Both the position numbers and the translations under genes were made by a program. Source: JALOOE01 sp964423545 (lineage in GTDB: Bacteria > Chloroflexota > Anaerolineae > CG2-30-64-16). Taken from it: a stretch of DNA of 11,293 nt. The notes below the pieces were generated by a model, which did not search any database, was not told the origin of the DNA, and was given only the letters and a program-made list of their open reading frames with translations. Position 1 is the first letter of the stretch; every line of letters starts with the position of its first letter. The stretch spans positions 1 through 11,293 of the forward strand of contig CAYRFV010000186.1 of the NCBI GenBank assembly GCA_964423545.1, given 5' to 3'. Below are positions 5,962 to 11,293 of this stretch, in pieces.

Positions 5962-7581
5962 ATGGATGTGCCGATGGAGCAACAAGAGAACGGCGCGCCG
6001 CAGCAGGCAACGCGACGAGCGATGACTGGGCGAGCGCCACATCGTCTGGAACTGGCGATCAGCCTGGCCATCGGCTTCTTGCTGGCGCTGGCGCTGCCTG
6101 TGGGGGTGGATGCGGCCCGGTCCGGCGCCCTGGCGGTCGTACGCGCCAGCGGCGCCGCGCTGCACGATGCCCCCAGCGGCACGGTCATCGAGCCACTGGC
6201 GCGCGGCGCGGCGCTCGAGGCAACCGGCCGCACAACGGATAGCGTCTGGCTCAAAGTAACGGCGCCAGGCAACAAGGTCGGCTGGACGCCGGCAGCCCAA
6301 CTGGTGGTCTTTGGGGTGGAGAATCTGCCCGTTGTCAACGACTGGCCGAGCGCGTCGCCGCAAACAACCGCTCCGAGGGAGGGTGTGGCGCGCCCGGCGC
6401 TCGTTCGGATCACGGGCATCATCAATACGGACGGGCAGGGTCTGAACCTGCGCGCCGGTCCGGGCACCGGCTACGCGATCGTCGGCGCCCGGCCGCCCGG
6501 CCAGACGCTGACGCTGACCGGGCGAAACGCCTCCGCCGATTGGCTCGCGGCGCTTCTGCCAGGTGAAAACGAGATCGCCTGGGTGGCTGCGAGCTTCGTG
6601 CGCGGCGAGGATGATTGGGCTCGCCTGCCCATCACCGATCGCGTGAGCGCCGCGGCGCCGATCATCACGCCGGGCAGCACCTCCCGGACCGCCGCGCCGA
6701 CCGGCCTGACCGGCAAACTCGCAGTCCAGGGTGACGGAGGGCAGATTCATGTATTCGACCTCGCCACAGGCCGGACCCGGCTGCTGACCACAGGCGCCGA
6801 TCCGGCTCTCAGCCCCGACGGGCAGACAGTCGCCTTCTGGCGGCAGGATGGCGGTCAGCATGGTCTCTACGTCATCGGCGCAGAGGGCGGCAAGGAGCGC
6901 CGTGTGCTCATGCGGCCGGAGAAGCTGCGCACCCCGGCCTGGAGCCCCGATGGACTTTCGATCGCTTTCAGCCACGTCAACGGCGAAGACGTCTGCCGCG
7001 ACGCCGGATACGGCATCTGTCTGCCCGACGTCTTCCCATACAACCGCATGTTTCCTGCCATCCGCACCGATAGATGGGGACTGGCTGCAATCGACCGCGA
7101 AGGGGGCAGCTATCGGGACATCCCGACGATGCCGGGCGCCGCGTCGCCGGATTGGGGTCCCCGCGGCCTGCTCTATGCAGCCGCGGGAATCCAGGCAACC
7201 CAGGACAACGGCAGGGCAGACGCCAACGCCGCCCTGCTGCAGGAACCGCGCTTCCGAGACCCGGCGTGGCAGCCCGGCGGCGATCGGATCGCATTCCAGA
7301 GCCTGGAGAAGGACCACTGGGAGATCTTCACGGCGGCCAATGACGGCGGCAATCCCACAGCGTTGACGCGACCGGCAACCACGCTGACGCCCAGGCTTCC
7401 CCAAAATGTATCGCCGACATGGAGCCCAGATGGGCGATCGATCGCTTTCCTGAGCGACCGGAGCGGCAGATGGGCCGTCTGGGTCATGGATGCAGCAGGC
7501 GGCAATCAGAGGATGCTGCCGATCGACGCGCCGATCGAGTATCGCAACCAGGGCGAGCAGATGTTGAGCTGGAGCAAGTGA
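5962..7581 (+). CDS. Membrane-anchored protein with two SH3b domains and a TolB-like PD40 beta-propeller
   Basis: 539 residues, no close family name recognised. Residues 29-50 are a single hydrophobic segment after a basic N-terminus (signal anchor or uncleaved signal), so the rest should lie outside the membrane. Residues 55-118 form a first SH3b-like domain (AVVRASGAALHDAPSGTVI to VGWTPAAQLVVF). Residues 148-215 form a second, with the classic LNLRAGPGTGYAIV (161-174) and WVAASFV. From about 252 to the end is a beta-propeller with five PD40/TolB-type repeats, three carrying SPDG (284-287, 328-331, 488-491) and two degenerate (DWGPRG, AWQPGG). One blade insertion carries two cysteines, C345 and C353, possibly a disulfide. 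SH3b domains often bind peptidoglycan, and PD40 propellers mediate protein or ligand contacts. The gene heads the cluster with the adaptor and RND genes, so a periplasm/wall-side helper for that pump is possible but unproven. Confidence 0.88.
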   Translation: MDVPMEQQENGAPQQATRRAMTGRAPHRLELAISLAIGFLLALALPVGVDAARSGALAVVRASGAALHDAPSGTVIEPLARGAALEATGRTTDSVWLKVTAPGNKVGWTPAAQLVVFGVENLPVVNDWPSASPQTTAPREGVARPALVRITGIINTDGQGLNLRAGPGTGYAIVGARPPGQTLTLTGRNASADWLAALLPGENEIAWVAASFVRGEDDWARLPITDRVSAAAPIITPGSTSRTAAPTGLTGKLAVQGDGGQIHVFDLATGRTRLLTTGADPALSPDGQTVAFWRQDGGQHGLYVIGAEGGKERRVLMRPEKLRTPAWSPDGLSIAFSHVNGEDVCRDAGYGICLPDVFPYNRMFPAIRTDRWGLAAIDREGGSYRDIPTMPGAASPDWGPRGLLYAAAGIQATQDNGRADANAALLQEPRFRDPAWQPGGDRIAFQSLEKDHWEIFTAANDGGNPTALTRPATTLTPRLPQNVSPTWSPDGRSIAFLSDRSGRWAVWVMDAAGGNQRMLPIDAPIEYRNQGEQMLSWSK

Positions 7582-7627
7582 AGGTGAGTCTGCTGGCGGC
7601 TGGTCGGCCGGCGGTCGGGTGTGCTGC

Positions 7628-7650
7628 GCGCACGGTTTGTGCCCGTGCGC
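7628..7650 (+). promoter_or_regulatory. Intercistronic hairpin before the membrane-fusion gene
   Basis: Perfect 8-bp inverted repeat GCGCACGG (7628-7635) and CCGTGCGC (7643-7650) with a 7-nt loop, in the 101-nt gap between the propeller gene and the adaptor gene. No T-run follows, so it is not a standard terminator. It may adjust downstream expression or protect the upstream transcript. Confidence 0.45.
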
Positions 7651-7682
7651 CGGATTCGATGAATACCACGAGGCGATTTCTT

Positions 7683-8930
7683 ATGTCTATCCGATTCAAG
7701 AACGTGCAACTCTGGCTGACGGTAGTTGTCGTGGCGCTGGCCTCGTTGGCAGCGAGCGGATGCGCCGCGATCAAGCAAGTGACGGAGCGCGTGGCGCCCG
7801 CCGAAGCCCAAACGATCGCAGCGGCGTCCACCCTGCCGGCCCCGACCCCTGCTCCCATCGTCGTCAGCACCCCTTCAGTCAGGACGGGTGAGACGCAGGA
7901 GACTGTGACGAACAAGCTGCTTGGCGGCGCAAGCCTGAGCTACAACGGTGAGATCATGGCGGATCGCATCATCCCTGTGGTGGCCGAGGTGGCCGGACAG
8001 GTCGTCGAGGTGGGTGTGGAAGTCGGCGATCAGGTGAAGACCGGCGACCTTCTCCTCAAGATCGACAGCAGTGTGCCAGAGGCGCAGCGCGCCCAGGCGA
8101 TGGCCGGTTTGGAGGCAGCCCAGGCACAGCTCGAACTGGCGACCACCAAACCGACGGCCACTGACCTGGAGGCTGCACGCTCGGCCGTGACCGCCGCAGA
8201 GGCAGCCTACAACCGGGCGTTGCGGGGCGCCACCGACGAGGACAAACGGATGGCTCTCGCCCAGCTGCGCCAGGCTGAAGAGGCAGTGAAGCTGTACCAG
8301 GCGCAGTATGACAAAATCGCGGGCAGCCCATTTGCGGCCATGATGCTTGAGAGCCTGCAACTCCAGCAGTCCACCCTGGCGAAAGAAGCAGCCCAGGCGC
8401 AATACGACAAGGTGCTCAAGGGCGCCACGCAGGATCAGATCGCGGGCGCCTATGCTCAGCTCGCCGGCGCCCGGGCGCAGTTGGCGCGACTGGAAGAGGG
8501 TGCGAAGCCAGCGCAGATTAACGCGGCGAAAGCAGGCGTGAAGCAAGCCGAAACGGCGCTCTACCTGGCCCAACTCCAGCTCAACAAGACCGCCATCAAG
8601 TCCCCGGCGGATGGCGTGGTGTACAGCGTGGACGCCATCGAGGGCGCCATGACCGGTCCGGGCAAAGCGGCGGTTGTTCTTTTCTCGCCCGATGTGAAGG
8701 TGCAGATCAAGGTCCAGGAGTCCCGATCAAAGGATGTTCGCGTCGGTCAGCCGGCGAAGATACGCGTCGATGCGTACCCCGGACGCACCTTTGAAGGCAA
8801 GGTCACAAGTATCGCGCCGACCTACGATCCAGCGACGCGCACCGTGCAGGTGACAGTGCGTCCCACCGGAGCGGACGCGGCCGACCTCGCGTCGGGCATG
8901 TTCGCGACCGTCGAGCTGATGGAGCAATAG
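7683..8930 (+). CDS. Membrane-fusion (RND adaptor, HlyD-type) lipoprotein
   Basis: A 415-residue periplasmic-side adaptor for the adjacent RND transporter. Residues 1-26 are a lipoprotein signal with cysteine C27 in LAASGC. A Thr/Pro-rich linker follows (40-66). The first half of the lipoyl-like domain is AEVAGQVVEVGVEVGDQVKT (101-120). Residues 135-300 are Ala/Gln-rich helical coiled coil with repeated GAT/GAK caps (182-184, 247-249, 273-275) and a Gly/Pro break near 213-216 that may be the hairpin tip. The lipoyl half closes at SPADGVVYSV (307-316), followed by the beta-barrel (VGQPAKIRVDAYPGRTFEGK, 354-373) and YDPATRTVQVTV. The ATG at 7683 has GAGG 9 nt upstream and starts directly at the signal peptide. 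An ATG at 7659 would add 8 residues. The coiled coil shows no obvious TolC-docking RLS tip motif. Only 2 nt separate its stop from the RND start. Confidence 0.92.
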   Translation: MSIRFKNVQLWLTVVVVALASLAASGCAAIKQVTERVAPAEAQTIAAASTLPAPTPAPIVVSTPSVRTGETQETVTNKLLGGASLSYNGEIMADRIIPVVAEVAGQVVEVGVEVGDQVKTGDLLLKIDSSVPEAQRAQAMAGLEAAQAQLELATTKPTATDLEAARSAVTAAEAAYNRALRGATDEDKRMALAQLRQAEEAVKLYQAQYDKIAGSPFAAMMLESLQLQQSTLAKEAAQAQYDKVLKGATQDQIAGAYAQLAGARAQLARLEEGAKPAQINAAKAGVKQAETALYLAQLQLNKTAIKSPADGVVYSVDAIEGAMTGPGKAAVVLFSPDVKVQIKVQESRSKDVRVGQPAKIRVDAYPGRTFEGKVTSIAPTYDPATRTVQVTVRPTGADAADLASGMFATVELMEQ

Positions 8931-8932
8931 GG

Positions 8933-11293
8933 ATGAGAATCTGGGAAACCTCGATCCGGCAGCCGGTCTTCACCACCATGATGATGGTGGCCCTGGCGGT
9001 GCTGGGGATCGTCGCCTACACCTCAATGCCGCTCGACTTCTTTCCTGAAGTCTCGTACCCGGCGATGGCAGTCGTCACGGTCTATCCGGGCGCCAGCCCC
9101 GGCGAGGTGCAGACGCAGGTGACGAAACCCATCGAAGAGGCGATGATGACCGCCCCTGGCGTGCAGGATGTCCAGGCAGCGTCGAGCGAAAGCCTGTCGA
9201 TGGTGGTCGTGATGTTCAGCCTGGACACGGACGTCAATCGCGCGCTGCAGGACGTGCGCAACAAGATTGCGAACGTCCGCAGCAAGCTCCCCGAGGATGT
9301 GCTCGAGCCCAGCGTCGTGAACTATGACCCCTCGGCCGTGCCGATCATCAACGTCTCAGTGGCCGCGCAGGCAGGAGGCAGCTCGGCGGAGAATATCCGG
9401 CAGACGGTGACAGATGAGATTCTGCCGAGGCTTCAGCGCACCGATGGGGTCGCCGACGCCGCCGTCTCGGGTGGTCGCGAGCGAGAGATCCAGGTCCTGT
9501 TGGACGCCAGCGCGCTCAAGGCTCGCCGCCTGGCGCCGCAGCAGGTCGTGCAGACGATCGTGGCCGAAAGCTACAGCATCCCTGGCGGCAGCATCCAGCA
9601 ACAGGGGCAGAATCTGCTGCTGCGCACGCCCGGAAACTTTCGCTCCGTCGACGATGTCGCCAACTTGCAGGTCGCTTCGCCCCTCGGCGCCGTGCGCGTC
9701 GGGGACGTGGCGATCGTCCAGGATGGTTGGAAGGAGCAGGACACCTTCAGCCGGTTGGACGGCCGAGAGGCAGTGGTGATCGGCGTCCGCAAGCAGTCAG
9801 GCACCAACACGGTCCAGGTGGCGGAACGCGTCAAAGAGGAGCTGGCGCGACTCCGTGTAGAGCGTCCCGACCTGAACCTGGTGGTCGTGCGCGACCAATC
9901 AACCTTCGTGGAGGAGAGCTTCAACGATGCCATGCGTGAGCTGATCATCGGCGCGATCATGGCATCGCTCGTGGTCTTGCTCTTCTTCCGCAATGTCCGC
10001 AACACTCTTGTCACCGTCGCCGGGCTGCCGTTCATCGTGCTGGGCACCTTCGCGGTGATGAAGGCGCTCGGCCTGACGCTCAATATCGTCTCACTGCTGG
10101 CCCTGGCCCTGTCCGTCGGCCTCGTCATCGATGATGCCATCGTCGTGCGCGAGAACATCTTCCGCCACATGGAGGCCGGCGAGTCGCCCAAGGAAGCGTC
10201 GCTGCGTGGCACCGGCGAGGTAGCGCTGCCGGTGCTGGCCATGTCGCTGACCATCGTCTCGGTGTTCATCCCTATCGCGTTCGTCGGCGGTCTGGTCGGG
10301 CGCTTCATGAACTCCTTCGGGGTCGTGGTGAGCGTCGCCGTACTGATTTCCCTCTTCGAGGCAATGACCTTCGCTCCGATGCTCTCCGCCTACCTGTTCA
10401 AGCAGAAGAAGGTGGAGAAAGCCGTCGCAGCGGAGGAGTTCCATGTTGCCGAACGGGGCGCAATGGGCTGGTTGGATCGACTTTACGGCTTCATCTTGGG
10501 CTGGACGCTGCGACACAAGCTGGTGACGCTGATCGCCAGCACGGCCCTGATGGTGGCGGCGATTTTCGGCGCATCCTTCCTGAAGCAGGCCTTCGTGCCC
10601 GCCACGGACCAGGGCAGCTTCACGATCGATATGCAGCTGCCGCCGGGCACGTCTCTGGCGCAGACCAACGAGGCCACACGCGCCCTGGAGGCCCGGCTGC
10701 TGGCCTACCCCGAGATCAAGACCGTGCTCGCCACCATCGGCGGGCGCGGCACGCCCGAGCACGCGAGCGGTTATGTCCAGCTCAAAGAAGGGGTAGAGAC
10801 GGAGGAGTTTGCGGCGAAGCTTCGCGCCGATCTGACCGGTATTCCGGGACTGGCGATCAACCTGCCCACCTTCACCTCGACAGCGGCCGGCGGCGGCTCG
10901 TCGAATGTGCTGGGACGCCCGATTCAGGTCACGCTGCAGACGGTCGGCAGCCCTGATGAGTTGAACGCCTTTGCGCTTCGACTGGCCGAGCAGCTCAAGC
11001 AGGTGCCGGGCCTCGTCGATATCGATGTCTCCTACAAGCCGGGGAAACCCGAGGCGCAGATCGTGGTCGATCGCCGCAAGGCGGCTGACCTGGGGATCAA
11101 CGCCGCGACTGTGGGCAGCACGGTTCGCATGCTCATCGAAGGCGACAAGGTGGCCACATACAAGGGAGAGGGCAGCGAGGCAGACATCCGCGTGCAACTG
11201 CGCGAGGAGGACCGTCAGAGACTGGAGCAGGTGCTTGAGCTCCAGGTGCCGACCGCGCGCGTCGGCCACGAACACCGCCAGCGGCGAGGCCGT
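8933..11293 (+). CDS. RND efflux transporter, AcrB/HAE1 family, 3' end cut by window
   Basis: A proton-driven inner-membrane exporter; about 787 of an expected ~1,030-1,050 residues are present. TM1 is near residues 12-30. The first porter loop follows (DFFPEVSYPAMAVVTVYPGA; KPIEEAMMTAPGVQDV). TM2 starts near 337. TM4 carries the proton-relay pair D400/D401 in GLVIDDAIVVREN, the family signature. TM7 is near 530-551, followed by the second porter loop (FVPATDQGSF; IDVSYKPGKPEAQIVVDRRK). The TM10 lysine partner lies beyond the window. The ATG at 8933 has GGAG 8 nt upstream, inside the adaptor's last codons, indicating coupling. The last ~11 residues (from about 11261) are unlike the family, whereas the +1 frame gives a fitting TASGEA segment; see findings. 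Substrate cannot be predicted. A partial gene only because of the window edge. Confidence 0.95.
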   Translation, partial: MRIWETSIRQPVFTTMMMVALAVLGIVAYTSMPLDFFPEVSYPAMAVVTVYPGASPGEVQTQVTKPIEEAMMTAPGVQDVQAASSESLSMVVVMFSLDTDVNRALQDVRNKIANVRSKLPEDVLEPSVVNYDPSAVPIINVSVAAQAGGSSAENIRQTVTDEILPRLQRTDGVADAAVSGGREREIQVLLDASALKARRLAPQQVVQTIVAESYSIPGGSIQQQGQNLLLRTPGNFRSVDDVANLQVASPLGAVRVGDVAIVQDGWKEQDTFSRLDGREAVVIGVRKQSGTNTVQVAERVKEELARLRVERPDLNLVVVRDQSTFVEESFNDAMRELIIGAIMASLVVLLFFRNVRNTLVTVAGLPFIVLGTFAVMKALGLTLNIVSLLALALSVGLVIDDAIVVRENIFRHMEAGESPKEASLRGTGEVALPVLAMSLTIVSVFIPIAFVGGLVGRFMNSFGVVVSVAVLISLFEAMTFAPMLSAYLFKQKKVEKAVAAEEFHVAERGAMGWLDRLYGFILGWTLRHKLVTLIASTALMVAAIFGASFLKQAFVPATDQGSFTIDMQLPPGTSLAQTNEATRALEARLLAYPEIKTVLATIGGRGTPEHASGYVQLKEGVETEEFAAKLRADLTGIPGLAINLPTFTSTAAGGGSSNVLGRPIQVTLQTVGSPDELNAFALRLAEQLKQVPGLVDIDVSYKPGKPEAQIVVDRRKAADLGINAATVGSTVRMLIEGDKVATYKGEGSEADIRVQLREEDRQRLEQVLELQVPTARVGHEHRQRRGR

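Noticed and set aside
5956..7404. Minus-strand frame of 482 codons opposite the propeller gene
   Set aside because: No domain or start signal; the plus strand shows SH3b and PD40 repeats with a perfect ribosome site.
10091..11275. Minus-strand frame of 394 codons opposite the RND gene
   Set aside because: Antisense shadow; the plus strand carries the RND signature in TM4 and continuous family similarity.
1..11293. tRNA, rRNA, CRISPR array, transposon, phage attachment site
   Set aside because: No cloverleaf-like or rRNA segments, no regularly spaced repeats, no transposase or integrase, and genes are packed with normal spacing throughout.

Overview
This 11.3 kb window is GC-rich, densely coding bacterial DNA. 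It has no RNA genes, mobile elements or CRISPR arrays that I can see. The gene styles point to Chloroflexota (inference, not proven): a solute-binding lipoprotein and a membrane-fusion lipoprotein, each with a long Ala/Pro/Thr-rich linker after the lipobox cysteine; an SH3b plus PD40-propeller envelope protein; a signal-less DUF1343/NamZ protein beside a CUT1-type sugar ABC transporter; and an RND pump with no outer-membrane channel gene in view.

Minus-strand half (1-5675), read from right to left: a DesK/NarX-type membrane histidine kinase, a NarL/LuxR-type response regulator, and a NamZ (DUF1343, GH171) exo-beta-N-acetylmuramidase-like protein. These three are joined by stop/start overlaps of 8 and 4 nt. 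A 177-nt gap with a good extended -10 promoter follows. Next come a carbohydrate solute-binding lipoprotein, a MalF-type permease, and the first 13 codons of what is probably the partner MalG-type permease, cut by the window edge. A perfect 9-bp hairpin separates the binding-protein gene from the permease gene. The layout suggests that envelope or cell-wall sensing is co-expressed with an enzyme acting on MurNAc-containing sugars, next to an importer that could supply its substrate.

Plus-strand half (5962-11293), divergent from the kinase across a 286-nt regulatory region: a membrane-anchored protein with two SH3b domains and a TolB/PD40 beta-propeller, a membrane-fusion (HlyD/RND-adaptor) lipoprotein, and an AcrB-type RND transporter truncated by the window end. 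The last ~30 nt of the RND gene read better in another frame, which suggests a frameshift or an end-of-contig error.

The divergent region holds one plausible promoter for each direction and small palindromes. A perfect 34-nt palindrome (16-bp arms, 2-nt centre) lies just inside the kinase reading frame. Its 2-nt centre resembles the geometry of NarL-type sites, so the response regulator may control its own operon and possibly the RND operon. That regulatory link is inference.
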